Shown piece by piece: positions 54,496-63,541 of a stretch of 64,000 nucleotides of DNA; positions within the stretch are counted from its first letter, which is position 1; each line of letters starts with the position of its first letter. Both the position numbers and the translations under genes were made by a program. Origin of the DNA: Marinactinospora thermotolerans DSM 45154 (GTDB taxonomy: Bacteria; Actinomycetota; Actinomycetes; Streptosporangiales; Streptosporangiaceae). The stretch lies in NCBI RefSeq assembly GCF_900167435.1, contig NZ_FUWS01000006.1:62001-126000 (forward strand), read 5' to 3'. Below the pieces are notes generated by a model. It was not told the DNA's origin and did no database searches. It was given only the letters and a program-made list of their open reading frames with translations.

Positions 54496-54948
54496 GTGTC
54501 GATGCCCGACGACGCCGCAGAGGCACGCGCGCAGGGCTGGCGCGCCCTCGCCGCGCTGCACGCCCGCATCGAGATCCACATCGAACGCGCCCTCCAGGCC
54601 GCCCACGGTCTCAGCGTGAGCGAGTACACGGTGCTCGACGTGCTGTCCCGGCAGAAGGGGCACCACATGCGCATGCAACAGCTCGCCCGGGCCGTCGTGC
54701 TCAGCCAGAGCGCCACCACCCGGCTCGTCACCCGGCTGGAGGACCAGGGCCTGCTCACCCGTTACCTGTGCGCCGACGACCGGCGCGGCATCTACACCGA
54801 GGTGAGTCCCGCGGGTCACGCCCGCCTGGACGAGGCGCGCCCCACCCACGACACCGCGCTGCGCGCCGCGTTGGACGAGGCCGCCGAGCTGCCCGAACTC
54901 GCGCCGTTGGTGGACGCCCTGCACCGGCTCGAACCCGCGGCCGGATAG
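54496..54948 (+). CDS. MarR-family regulator
   Basis: This 150-residue protein has the MarR winged helix: LSVSEYTVLDVLSRQ, MRMQQLARAVVLSQSATTRLV and the wing LTRYLCADDRRGIYTEVSPAG. Start GTG 54496 has GGAG seven bases before it (an ATG lies six bases further on). It precedes an MmpL exporter whose promoter region contains a CAAG/CTTG inverted repeat, so drug-responsive control of that exporter is likely. Confidence 0.87.
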   Translation: MSMPDDAAEARAQGWRALAALHARIEIHIERALQAAHGLSVSEYTVLDVLSRQKGHHMRMQQLARAVVLSQSATTRLVTRLEDQGLLTRYLCADDRRGIYTEVSPAGHARLDEARPTHDTALRAALDEAAELPELAPLVDALHRLEPAAG

Positions 54949-55089
54949 CCGGTCCGGCCTCCTCGGCCGCTACGGACGAGCGCGCCCCTCCGTCCGGAGG
55001 AGCCATCCGCCGATCCGGGTCGGGTCCGTGCCCCGCGCCCGGCCCAGGGTCTCGCCCGGGCCGCCCGGGCCGGGACTCCCCGCGGGTTC

Positions 55090-55106
55090 GGCGGGGTCAC
55101 CCCGCC
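55090..55106 (+). terminator. Hairpin downstream of MarR gene
   Basis: A 7-bp stem GGCGGGG/CCCCGCC with loop TCA lies about 140 bp after the MarR stop. It could end that transcript. Confidence 0.4.
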
Positions 55107-55424
55107 CTCCCGGGTCCGGCCATCACGATCGCTCCGCCCGGCGCGCCGCCGGCCACGTAAGAGGCCGCCCCCCTTCTCGAATTCTCCCGGCCGCTCCTGA
55201 TCCGCCTCCTCGGTGACGGCGAGATCCCCTTCGGTGTGCGGGGCGGTCATCACCGTGGCGACGCGGTCCGCGTAGCGCGGCCCGGCGTCGGCTTCCAAGG
55301 TCCTGACGGCTCGCTCCGTTCCCTACCCGTCTCCTCCTCACCCCTCCCCGTGGGGATGTTCCGCCTCCCGGGGGGCAGGCGGGGGAGGGTGCGGGCGGTG
55401 CTATGCTCTCCGCAATTATCTCGA

Positions 55425-55449
55425 TTTTCAAGATGCTTGTTTTTCAAGT
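55425..55449 (+). promoter_or_regulatory. Overlapping CAAG/CTTG inverted repeats, MarR operator candidate
   Basis: The AT-rich block TTTTCAAGATGCTTG followed by TTTTTCAAGT contains two nested inverted repeats: CAAG-ATG-CTTG (55429-55439) and CTTG-TTTTT-CAAG (55436-55448). MarR proteins often bind CTTGA/TCAAG-type half-sites. It lies 45 bp before the MmpL start. Confidence 0.55.
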
Positions 55450-55493
55450 CACATTTCACGGTCGAATCCACCGACGGGACGGAGAGGACGAGG

Positions 55494-57698
55494 GTGAGCG
55501 GAACGGTGAGACAGGGGGATCCCGTGCAGGCTCCCGACCGGCAGGACAGACCGGTGAAACGCAGACGCCTCATCTACGGGGCCGCGATCGTGCTCGTCCT
55601 GGTGTGGCTGGCCGGCGCCGGCCCGCTCGGCGCGTTCATGGGCCGCCTCTCGGAGGTACAGTCCAACGACAACTCGGCCTTCCTCCCGGTCAGCGCGGAG
55701 TCGACCGAGGTCCAGCGCATCCAGGAGGGCTTCCAGGAGGACGAGCGTGTCCCGGCCATCGTCGTCTACTCCGCCGAGGAGGCCCTGACCCCCGATGACC
55801 TGGCGGGAATCGCCGAGGACGCGGCCGCCATCGAGGCCGAGCCGTGGGCGTCGGGCCAGGTCATCGGCCCCGTCCCCGGACCCGAGGACGACAGCGTCGC
55901 CCAGCTCGTCGTCCCCCTCGCCGAGGACTCCGACACCGGCGAGGCGGTGGGGGAGCTCCGCGCGCTGCTGGACGGACGCGCCACCGGCACATCGCCGGAG
56001 GCGCTGGTCACCGGCCCCGCCGGGTTCGCCGCCGACATCTCGGCCGCCTTCGGCGGGATCGACGGCACCCTCCTGCTCGTGGCGCTCGCCGCGGTCCTGG
56101 TCATCCTCATCGCCGTGTACCGCTCCCCGCTGCTGCCGGTCGTCGTCATCCTGTCGGCGCTGCTGGCCCTCGCGCTGTCGGCCGCGCTGGTCTACGTGGC
56201 GGCCGACGCCGGCTGGATCCAGCTCAACGGGCAGAGCCAGGGCATCCTGTTCATCCTGGTCGTGGGGGCGTGCACCGATTACGCGCTGCTGCTGGTCTCG
56301 CGCTACCGCGAAGAGCTCCAACGGCGTCCCACCGCGCCGGAGGCCGTCCGCGCGGCGGTGCGCGGCACGGTCGAACCGATCCTGGCCTCCGGCGGCACCG
56401 TCATCCTGGGCGTGCTGTGCCTGCTCGCCAGCGACCTCGCCTCGAACCGGGGCCTGGGCCCGGTCGCGGCACTGGGCATCGCGGCCGCGCTGGTGTCCGC
56501 GCTGACCTTCCTGCCCGCGGTGCTGCTCCTGCTCGGCCGGGCCGCGTTCTGGCCGGTGCGGCCCCGTTACGAGGGCGGTTCAACGGCCCGGGAGGAGAGC
56601 ACCGAGGCGGTGGTGCGCCGGCACCGGCTGTGGGGCGGGGTCGCCACCGCCGTCGCGCGACGTCCACGGCTGTACTGGGTCGGCACCGCGCTGGTGCTGG
56701 TCGTGGCGGCGGCGTTCGTCCCCCAGTTCCGGGCCGAGGGCACCTCACAGGTCGACGTGTTCCGCACCGAGGTGGACTCGGTGGCCGGCCAGGAGGTCCT
56801 CGAACGCGGTTTCGGCTCCGAGTCCACGGCGACCCCCGCCGTGATCGCGGCGAACGCCGACCACCTGGACGAGGTCGTCGCCGCGGCCGAGGACGTGGAC
56901 GGGGTGAGCCGGGTGGTCCCGGTCACCGAGGGCGGCGCGCAGGGCGCGCCCGCCGCGGCGGGCGGCGGCGCCCCCGACGCCGAGCCCAAGGTCGTCGACG
57001 ACCGGGTCCTGGTGGAGGCGACGCTCTCCGAACCCGCCGAGAGCACCGAGGCGATCGAGATCGTCCGCGACCTGCGCGCGGCCGTGCACGAGGTCGAGGG
57101 CGCCGACGCGCTCGTCGGCGGGACCACGGCGTCCAACCTGGACACGCTCGACACGTCCTCGCGCGACCTCGTGGTGGTGGTGCCGCTCGTGCTGGGCGTG
57201 GTGCTGCTCGTCCTGGTGGTGTTGCTGCGCTCGATCGTGGCGCCCGTGCTGCTGGTGCTGACGACCGTGGTGTCCTTCGGGTCGGCCCTGGGGGTCGGCG
57301 CGCTGGTGTTCAACCACGTCCTGGGCTTCCCGGGGGCCGACCCGGTGGTCCCGTTGTTCGCCTTCGTGTTCCTGGTGGCGTTGGGCATCGACTACAACAT
57401 CTTCCTGATGACCCGGGTCCGCGAGGAGACGCTGCGCCACGGGCACCGCGAGGGCGTGCTGCGCGGGCTGACCGTCACGGGCGGGGTCATCACCTCGGCC
57501 GGCGTGGTGCTCGCCGCGACCTTCGCCGCGCTCGGGGTGATCCCGGTGCTGTTCCTCGTCCAGCTCGCCTTCCTGGTGGCGTTCGGTGTCCTGCTGGACG
57601 CGCTGATCGTCCGCTCGCTCCTCGTCCCGGCCCTGACCCTGGACCTGGGCCGGTGGATGTGGTGGCCCGGCGCCCCCTTCCGCCTCCCACGGAAGTAG
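55494..57698 (+). CDS. MmpL/RND-family exporter
   Basis: This 734-residue membrane protein has the MMPL layout: TM1, a large extracellular loop (~45-170), five TMs, a second loop (~390-525), five TMs. Diagnostic pieces are GACTDYALLLVSRYREEL in the first half and FLVALGIDYNIFLMTRVREE in the second, with the Asp-Tyr pairs thought to carry protons. MmpL proteins export lipids or hydrophobic compounds. GTG 55494 follows GAGAGG. It is the probable target of the upstream MarR protein. Confidence 0.92.
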   Translation: MSGTVRQGDPVQAPDRQDRPVKRRRLIYGAAIVLVLVWLAGAGPLGAFMGRLSEVQSNDNSAFLPVSAESTEVQRIQEGFQEDERVPAIVVYSAEEALTPDDLAGIAEDAAAIEAEPWASGQVIGPVPGPEDDSVAQLVVPLAEDSDTGEAVGELRALLDGRATGTSPEALVTGPAGFAADISAAFGGIDGTLLLVALAAVLVILIAVYRSPLLPVVVILSALLALALSAALVYVAADAGWIQLNGQSQGILFILVVGACTDYALLLVSRYREELQRRPTAPEAVRAAVRGTVEPILASGGTVILGVLCLLASDLASNRGLGPVAALGIAAALVSALTFLPAVLLLLGRAAFWPVRPRYEGGSTAREESTEAVVRRHRLWGGVATAVARRPRLYWVGTALVLVVAAAFVPQFRAEGTSQVDVFRTEVDSVAGQEVLERGFGSESTATPAVIAANADHLDEVVAAAEDVDGVSRVVPVTEGGAQGAPAAAGGGAPDAEPKVVDDRVLVEATLSEPAESTEAIEIVRDLRAAVHEVEGADALVGGTTASNLDTLDTSSRDLVVVVPLVLGVVLLVLVVLLRSIVAPVLLVLTTVVSFGSALGVGALVFNHVLGFPGADPVVPLFAFVFLVALGIDYNIFLMTRVREETLRHGHREGVLRGLTVTGGVITSAGVVLAATFAALGVIPVLFLVQLAFLVAFGVLLDALIVRSLLVPALTLDLGRWMWWPGAPFRLPRK

Positions 57699-57721
57699 GT
57701 GAGGGGGACGAGAAGGCGGGT

Positions 57722-57747
57722 GGCCCCGGGCGGATCGGCCCGGGGCC
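57722..57747 (+). terminator. Terminator after MmpL gene
   Basis: A 10-bp stem GGCCCCGGGC/GCCCGGGGCC with a 6-nt loop lies 24 bp after the stop; flanking GGCGGGT/ACCCCGCC extends it with mismatches. Confidence 0.75.
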
Positions 57748-57860
57748 GCCCACCCCGCCGGCCTCCGGCGCCACGCGGACGCCCTTTCCGCCCCTTTGTC
57801 CGGCTTCGAAGCCGCCTCGCGGGGCAGGGACCCTATGGCCACCCCAGCGAAAGGACGCAC

Positions 57861-58193
57861 ATGCGCAAACGCAACGTCGCGGCCGACGTCACCGCCGGAA
57901 TGCTGCTGTCCAACGCGATGCCCCACCTGATCATGGGCGTCGCCGGAAAGCGGATGCTGACCCCTGGCCGCCCGGACTCCTCCCCCACCCGCAACCTCGT
58001 GTGGGCCGGCCTGAACCTGGTCGGGGGGGCGCTCCTGCTCGGTGTCACCGGCTGGGGGACGGCCTCTCAAGAGGAGGCCGAACGCCGGATGGTCGCGGTG
58101 GCCGCCGGAATGCTGCTGAAGGACCTGTCCGGGCTCGGATACGAGCTGACGCTCGGCCCGGGACGCGCCGCGCTGCGGCGCGGCCGGCACTAG
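57861..58193 (+). CDS. Small membrane protein, unknown
   Basis: This 110-residue protein shows two or three hydrophobic segments (VTAGMLLSNAMPHLIMGVAG; LVWAGLNLVGGALLLGVTGW; AVAAGMLLKDLSGLG) and short basic loops. Start ATG 57861 follows AAAGGA. It is monocistronic, after the MmpL terminator. No family is assigned with confidence; similar small proteins are common in actinomycetes. Confidence 0.65.
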   Translation: MRKRNVAADVTAGMLLSNAMPHLIMGVAGKRMLTPGRPDSSPTRNLVWAGLNLVGGALLLGVTGWGTASQEEAERRMVAVAAGMLLKDLSGLGYELTLGPGRAALRRGRH

Positions 58194-58200
58194 CCGCCCG

Positions 58201-59010
58201 TCACTCCCCCGAGACCGCCGCACCCGCCCGGCAGGTGTCCAGGATCGCCGCGGCGACCGCGCGCGGGCGGTCGGCCATGGGGACGTGGCCGCACCCCAGC
58301 AACGTCACCTGGCGGGCGTGCGGAATGCGCGCGCAGGCCCGGCGCGCGGCCCGGGCCGGGAGGATCCGGTCGAGGTCGCCCCAGCCGATGGTGACCAGGC
58401 ACGGCACCTCGGAGGCGGTGAACTCGTAGTCGACAACGGGCCGGGCCAGGCGCACGAACGGCGACCCGGGCGACAGCACGGTCGCGTCGAAGCGCAGCTC
58501 ACGCACTGCCGGGTCGGCGGGATCGCCCCGCAGGACCCGTTTGGCGATGGCCCGGGCCGGCCGGCTGGCCGCCGCGGCGAGCCGGACCGGTTCGGGGATC
58601 CGCGCCGCCAGCCCCATCCCACGGGTCAGCAGCCGTGTCCCGGCCTTCTCACGCGGCGTGGTGAACCCGATCGGCGCCAGCGCCGTCACCGACCCCGCCA
58701 GCCCCCGCGCGCCCAGTTCCAGCGCGATCGCGCCGCCCAGCGAGTTGCCGGCGAGGTGCGGACGCTCCAACCCCAGTGCTCGGCACGCCCTCGCGACGAC
58801 GTCCACGAGGGAGTCCACGTCGTACCGCTCCTGCGCGGCGGGGGCCGGCGAGCGGCCGAACCCCGGAAGGTCGAGCGCGATGACGTCGTGCCGGCGCGCA
58901 AGCTCGTCCATGACCGGGTACCACGCCTGCCTGCGGTGCCCGAGACCGTGCAGCAGTACCAGCGGACTGCCCGAGCCCCTGCGGTCGTAGACGATGTTCC
59001 ACGGTTTCAT
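58201..59010 (-). CDS. Alpha/beta hydrolase
   Basis: This 269-residue hydrolase has HGLGHRRQAW (oxyanion region), the nucleophile GNSLGG, an Asp in WGDLDRILPARA and the His in CGHVPMADRP, giving a full catalytic triad. The lipase/esterase or C-C hydrolase groups are both possible. ATG 59010 has GGAG upstream; the longer frame is not needed. It follows the VOC gene by 123 bp on the same strand. Confidence 0.82.
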   Translation of the reverse strand: MKPWNIVYDRRGSGSPLVLLHGLGHRRQAWYPVMDELARRHDVIALDLPGFGRSPAPAAQERYDVDSLVDVVARACRALGLERPHLAGNSLGGAIALELGARGLAGSVTALAPIGFTTPREKAGTRLLTRGMGLAARIPEPVRLAAAASRPARAIAKRVLRGDPADPAVRELRFDATVLSPGSPFVRLARPVVDYEFTASEVPCLVTIGWGDLDRILPARAARRACARIPHARQVTLLGCGHVPMADRPRAVAAAILDTCRAGAAVSGE

Positions 59011-59133
59011 GAACTCCAGGTGTACCCGATGCGGGAGGGTGGCGTCGGGTGGAGGTCCCGCCGGCGACGTCCCCGCCCGTTCCGTCCGGACCTCGCGTGC
59101 CCGGCGGCTCCCCATGGGGCCGGGCCACCGCGC

Positions 59134-59529
59134 TCACGCCCGCGAGGCGACCAGTTCCACCTCGAACCCGTCGGCGTCCTCCAGGTAGCCGGCGTAGTGG
59201 CGGTCGCCGCCGGCGTGGGGGTAGCGGTCGGCGAAGAGCGGGGACCAGCCGTGCGACGGCGCGGCGGCGACGAGGGCGTCGACCCCGGCCGCCGAGGAGA
59301 CGTGGAACGCCAGGTGGTTGAGCCCGGGACGGTGCCGGTCGTGGGTCCGCGCGGACAGCGCCGGGGAGCGTTCCATGACCAGGTAGGTGGCCCCCAGCCG
59401 CCGGCTCCGTCCGGCCGGCCACGCCTGGAAGGGCTCCCAGCCCAGTTCGCCCAGCAGCCACCCCCAGCTCGTGGCCGCCCGTTCCAGGTCGGCCACCCAC
59501 AACTCGACGTGGTGCAGCGCGCCGTTCAC
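59134..59529 (-). CDS. VOC (glyoxalase/dioxygenase-fold) protein
   Basis: This 131-residue protein is a vicinal-oxygen-chelate domain, with ALHHVELWVADLERAATSW at the start, GLNHLAFHVSS in the middle and YLEDADGFEVELV at the end; His and Glu residues in these positions usually bind a metal. Its GTG start overlaps the stop of the upstream gene (GTGA). The reaction is not predictable. Confidence 0.82.
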   Translation of the reverse strand: MNGALHHVELWVADLERAATSWGWLLGELGWEPFQAWPAGRSRRLGATYLVMERSPALSARTHDRHRPGLNHLAFHVSSAAGVDALVAAAPSHGWSPLFADRYPHAGGDRHYAGYLEDADGFEVELVASRA

Positions 59530-60098
59530 CGGATCCTGCGGGCGAACCGGTCGTAGTCGATGACGAGCCCATCGGCGTCCACCGTCAGCTCGTAGCGTTC
59601 CTCGACGGGTCCTCGGTACTCGTAGCGGTCGACACCGCCGAAGGGCGCCAGCCTCGTGTAGCGCTGGGCCATGCGGTGGATCTTGAGGCCCGGGACGTCG
59701 ATCCAGGCCACCGCGATGTCACGTGATTCGCCCGGTTCGAGCCCCAGCCTGCGGATCGGCAGCGTGTTGGTGAGCGGGGTCGCCGCGACGTCGACGTCCA
59801 GGCAGCCGTCCAGGCGGGGCTCCCTGCGTCCGTTGACGGTCCACTGCCCGCCACCCCCGGTCAGCGTGATCCGTTCGGCGCCCCGTTCCGTCAGCACCTC
59901 CACCTCGACCTCGCGGGTCACCCAGGCGAGGTCGGCGCGCACGGTGAACCGGCAGCCGAAGTGTTCGCGCCGGTCGGCGATGACCTCGCTGCCCTCCAGC
60001 CGGAACCCGGCGGGCTCGGCGACGAGCGCCCCCACCCCCGTCCCCTCGGGGACGTCGATGCGCGTCCAGGCGGCGGGCAGACGGTACGTGACGGACAT
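59526..60098 (-). CDS. Putative glycolipid-binding domain protein
   Basis: This 190-residue beta-rich protein has CRFTVRADLAWVTREVEVEV, RLDGCLDVDVAATPLTNTLP and a C-terminal RYTRLAPFGGVDRYEYRG stretch, matching the putative glycolipid-binding family (PF06475) as I recall it. ATG 60098 is taken as the start. It is translationally coupled to the VOC gene. The molecular role of the family is poorly defined. Confidence 0.7.
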   Translation of the reverse strand: MSVTYRLPAAWTRIDVPEGTGVGALVAEPAGFRLEGSEVIADRREHFGCRFTVRADLAWVTREVEVEVLTERGAERITLTGGGGQWTVNGRREPRLDGCLDVDVAATPLTNTLPIRRLGLEPGESRDIAVAWIDVPGLKIHRMAQRYTRLAPFGGVDRYEYRGPVEERYELTVDADGLVIDYDRFARRIR

Positions 60099-60231
60099 GC
60101 CGACCGTTCTACCCCTTCTCCGTGTCGCCGCGCCATACCCGGTGTCACCGTATGGGCACAAATCGCACCCCGGACGCCCACCGCGGCGCGGACGCCCCTG
60201 CCCCTCGCACCGGCCGCCCGAGGGGTGCGGC

Positions 60232-60386
60232 GTTAGCATGTGCAGGCGACGGAAACCAGGAAGCCGGTGCGAGTCCGGCACGGTCCCGCCACTGTGATCG
60301 GGGAGCCGAACCCCCCGCGCGCCACGGTGCCCCGCACCGGAAGGCCGGGTGAGGCGTTGATCCGCGAGTCAGGAGACTGGGCCGTC
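60232..60386 (+). ncRNA. Cobalamin riboswitch
   Basis: The leader contains the conserved blocks of an AdoCbl riboswitch in order: GGAAACCAGGAAGCCGGTGC, GAGTCCGGCACGGTCCC, the B12 box GCCACTGTGAT (~60288-60298), and the late GAGTCAGGAGACTGG (~60366). It is about 100 nt before the start of a BtuF-like gene. Cobalamin binding would shut off the uptake operon. Confidence 0.93.
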
Positions 60387-60488
60387 GCTGCTTCGTCCAC
60401 GCGGGCGCGGATCCCCGCGAGACGTGCCCGGCGGCCCGCCTCCGGTTCCTTCTCGCGCCGTGCCCGGATCCCGCGAGAGGACCCTGAC

Positions 60489-61487
60489 GTGCACCTCCCC
60501 TTCCCCCGCCGGCCGCGCGCGTTCGCGCTCCCGGCCGCCCTGGCCTGCGCCGCCCTGGTGGCCGGCTGCGGCGCCGGCCCCGCCGAGCCTGCCGCCGACC
60601 CGGCGACCGGATCCGCCGAGGGCCGCCCGCTCACCCTGGACAACTGCGGCGTCGAAGTGAGCGTGACGGCGCCGCCCGAACGGGTCGTCACCATGAACCA
60701 GCACGTCACCGAGGTGATGCTGGCGCTGGGCCTGGAGGACCGGCTCGTGGGCACCGCGTTCCTCGACGACGAGATCGTGCCGGAGTACCGCGACGCCTAC
60801 GAGAAGGTCCCGGTGCTGGCCGACGAGTACCCGTCGTTCGAGGACCTGCTGGCGGCCGAACCCGACTTCGTCTACGGCGGCTTCGCCAGCGCGTTCGACG
60901 AGACCCAGGGGCGCGGCAGGGCCGCGCTGGCCGACGCGGGCATCCTCACCTACCAGAACATCGAGCAGTGCGTCGACGAGGTGACGGTGGGCACGGTGGA
61001 GGAGGAGATCCGCAACGTCGCCGCGATCTTCGGGGTGGAGGAGCGCGGCGAAGAGCTCATCTCGGAGATGAACGACGAGCTCGCGCGCACCGAGGCGGCG
61101 CTGGAGGGCGTCGACCCCGTCGACGTGCTCGTCGTGGACTCCATCGGGGCGACCGTGTTCACCTCGGGCGGCAGCGGCATCGGCAGCGACCTGATCGCCC
61201 GCGCCGGCGGACGCAACGTCTTCGACGACGTGGACGACACCTTCGCGGACGTGTCCATCGAACAGGCCGCCGAACGCGCACCCGAGGCGATCCTGTTCTA
61301 CGACTACGGCTCCACCGGCATCGAGGACAAGCGGGCGGCCGTGCTCGCCGACCCCCTGCTGGCCGGCACGCCGGCGGTGGAGCGGGAACGGTTCGCGGTG
61401 CTGCCCCTGACCTCGGCCCTGGTGGGGATCCGGGTCGGCGACGCGGTCGCCGACATCGCCGAACAGCTCCATCCGGGCGTGTTCTGA
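60489..61487 (+). CDS. btuF: Cobalamin-binding lipoprotein of ABC importer (BtuF type)
   Basis: This 332-residue protein has a signal peptide with lipobox LVAGC (Cys27) and the two-lobe helical-backbone fold of class III binding proteins: PPERVVTMNQHVTEVMLALG, EDLLAAEPDFVYGGF and IGSDLIARAGGRNVFDDVDD. Similar proteins bind siderophores, but the cobalamin riboswitch in the leader points to vitamin B12 or a precursor. GTG 60489 has GAGAGGA upstream. The permease follows 2 nt after the stop. Confidence 0.88.
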   Translation: MHLPFPRRPRAFALPAALACAALVAGCGAGPAEPAADPATGSAEGRPLTLDNCGVEVSVTAPPERVVTMNQHVTEVMLALGLEDRLVGTAFLDDEIVPEYRDAYEKVPVLADEYPSFEDLLAAEPDFVYGGFASAFDETQGRGRAALADAGILTYQNIEQCVDEVTVGTVEEEIRNVAAIFGVEERGEELISEMNDELARTEAALEGVDPVDVLVVDSIGATVFTSGGSGIGSDLIARAGGRNVFDDVDDTFADVSIEQAAERAPEAILFYDYGSTGIEDKRAAVLADPLLAGTPAVERERFAVLPLTSALVGIRVGDAVADIAEQLHPGVF

Positions 61488-61489
61488 GC

Positions 61490-62602
61490 GTGCGCGCGCG
61501 GATGCGGATCGGGCGGCCGGCACGGCGGGCGGCGGGAAGCGCGGCGCCGGTCCGCCGCGGCGGTGGCCGGCTGAGCGTGGCCGTGGTCCTGCCGCTGCTG
61601 GTGGCGGGGCTGGTGGCGGCGGTGACCGCGGGGATCGCCGTGGGATCGGTCGCGGTCTCCCCCGCCGACACCTGGGGGATCATGCTCCACCGGGTGGTGC
61701 CCGGGTGGGTGGAGGTGTCGTGGCCGGCGACGCACGAGCGGATCGTGCTCTCCTCCCGGCTGCCGCGCGTCCTGCTCGGGGTGGTCGCCGGCGCGGGGCT
61801 GGCCCTGGTGGGGATGGTGCTCCAGGCGCTGGTGCGCAACCCCCTGGCCGACCCCTCCCTGCTGGGGGTGTCCTCGGGGGCGACGTTGGGCGCGGTGCTG
61901 GTCGTGGTGTCGGGGGTGGGGCTGTTCGGCGTGTACTCGCTGCCGTTGTCGGCGTTCCTGGGGGCGCTGGTCGCGCTGGTCACCGTGTACCTGCTGGCGC
62001 GGACGGGCGGCCGGACGGGTTCCACCCGGCTGGTGCTCTCGGGGGTCGTGGTCGGGCAGGTGTTCCTGTCGGCGTCGAGCCTGCTGATCATGACCTCGGG
62101 CGACCCGCACGCCTCGACCGCGGTGACCCGGTGGACACTGGGCGGGCTGGGCGGCACGACCTGGCAGACGCTGACCCTGCCGTCGGCGGTGGTGGTGCTG
62201 CTGCTCGCGGCGCTGGCGGCGCGGACGCGGTCGCTCAACCTGCTCCTGGCCGGTGAGGAGGCGGCGACGACGATGGGGCTGGCCGTGGGACGGTTCCGGA
62301 CCGAGATGTTCCTGTTGACGGCGCTGGTCACCGGGGTGATCGTCGCGGTGAGCGGGGTGATCGGGTTCGTCGGCCTGATGATGCCGCACATCGCCCGGCT
62401 GCTCGTCGGCGCCGACCACCGTCGGGCGCTGCCCGTGGCGACGCTGCTCGGTGCGGTGTTCCTCGTCCTGGCCGACCTCGCCTCGCGTACCCTGGCCAGC
62501 CCCGAGGAACTTCCGGTGGGCATCCTCACCGCGTTGTCCGGCGCCCCGTTCTTCCTGTGGTTGATGCACCGGGAGTCGCGTGGCCGGCGGGGCCGCCCGT
62601 GA
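61490..62602 (+). CDS. btuC: ABC importer permease (BtuC/FecCD type)
   Basis: This 370-residue permease has about 10 TM helices and the FecCD/BtuC signatures: LPRVLLGVVAGAGLALVGMV, VRNPLADPSLLGVSSGATLG, and VSGVIGFVGLMMPHIARLLV. The last 20 residues are basic. The start is GTG 61490, or ATG 61502. It sits between the binding protein and ATPase genes and takes up cobalamin under riboswitch control. Confidence 0.92.
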   Translation: MRARMRIGRPARRAAGSAAPVRRGGGRLSVAVVLPLLVAGLVAAVTAGIAVGSVAVSPADTWGIMLHRVVPGWVEVSWPATHERIVLSSRLPRVLLGVVAGAGLALVGMVLQALVRNPLADPSLLGVSSGATLGAVLVVVSGVGLFGVYSLPLSAFLGALVALVTVYLLARTGGRTGSTRLVLSGVVVGQVFLSASSLLIMTSGDPHASTAVTRWTLGGLGGTTWQTLTLPSAVVVLLLAALAARTRSLNLLLAGEEAATTMGLAVGRFRTEMFLLTALVTGVIVAVSGVIGFVGLMMPHIARLLVGADHRRALPVATLLGAVFLVLADLASRTLASPEELPVGILTALSGAPFFLWLMHRESRGRRGRP

Positions 62603-62672
62603 CGACGCCTCCTCCGTCCACAGCCTGTGGACACCCCTTCCACTCCCCTCTTCCGCCCGGGAGGACCACACC

Positions 62673-63464
62673 ATGAGCCACCACGGCGTCCACCCCGCGT
62701 CGTTGTCGCTGCGCGGGGTCGGCTGCCGGGTCGAGGGCACCGACCTGGTGCGCGACGTCGATCTCGACGTCGCGCCCGGCGAGTTCGTCGGCGTCATCGG
62801 CCCCAACGGCGCCGGCAAGTCCACGCTGCTGCGCACCGTGCACCGGACCCTGCGGCCCCGGACCGGGAGTGTCCGCATCGACGGCGAGGACCTGTGGGCG
62901 CTGTCGCAACGGGCGCTGGCCCGGCGTGTGGCCGCCGTCCTCCAGGAGAACGGCGCGGACTTCGAACTGACCGTCGACGAGGTCGTCGCGATGGGCCGCG
63001 CCCCGCACAAGCGGGCCTTCTCCCCCGACAACGACGACGACCGGCGCCTGGTGATGACCTCACTGGAACTCGTCGGCGCCGCCCATCTGGCCGCCCGGTC
63101 CTATCCGACCCTGTCGGGCGGTGAACGGCAGCGCGTCCTGCTCGCCCGCGCGCTGGCCCAGGAACCCGCCCTGCTGGTCCTGGACGAGCCGACCAACCAC
63201 CTCGACATCGCGCACCAGCTCGACGTGCTGGCCGTCGTGCGCCGGCTCGGCACGAGCGTGCTGGCCGTGCTGCACGACCTGAACCTGGCCGCGCTGTTCT
63301 GCGACCGGCTCTACGTCGTGGACCACGGCCGGGTCGTGGCCGCCGGCACGCCCGCGGCCGTGCTCACCCCCGACCTGCTCGCCGAGGTGTACCGGGTCCA
63401 GGCCGACGTCACCCTCCATCCGCTGACCGGCGCCCCCAACGTCGTGCTGCTCCCACCACGCTGA
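62673..63464 (+). CDS. btuD: ABC importer ATPase (BtuD type)
   Basis: This 263-residue ATPase has Walker A GPNGAGKST, a Q-loop region AAVLQENGADFELTVDEVV, signature LSGGERQRVLLARAL, and Walker B ALLVLDEPTNHLD with an H-loop in VLAVLHDLNLAAL. It is the energising subunit for the adjacent permease. ATG 62673 follows GGGAGGA. Confidence 0.93.
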   Translation: MSHHGVHPASLSLRGVGCRVEGTDLVRDVDLDVAPGEFVGVIGPNGAGKSTLLRTVHRTLRPRTGSVRIDGEDLWALSQRALARRVAAVLQENGADFELTVDEVVAMGRAPHKRAFSPDNDDDRRLVMTSLELVGAAHLAARSYPTLSGGERQRVLLARALAQEPALLVLDEPTNHLDIAHQLDVLAVVRRLGTSVLAVLHDLNLAALFCDRLYVVDHGRVVAAGTPAAVLTPDLLAEVYRVQADVTLHPLTGAPNVVLLPPR

Positions 63465-63486
63465 GCCCGCCCGTCGGACACGAGGA

Positions 63487-63519
63487 GGCCCGGCCGGCGC
63501 CTCACACGCCGGCCGGGCC
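63487..63519. terminator. Bidirectional terminator between btuD and nrdB
   Basis: A perfect 13-bp stem (GGCCCGGCCGGCG with CGCCGGCCGGGCC) has a 7-nt loop, between convergent genes. Confidence 0.88.
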
Positions 63520-63541
63520 GCCCCCTACGCGGATCGACAGG

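Larger units (their letters stand above)
54949..55493. other. Gap between MarR and MmpL genes
   Basis: This 545-bp region contains a hairpin (55090-55106), an operator candidate (55425-55449) and otherwise GC-rich sequence without a supported gene. Confidence 0.4.
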
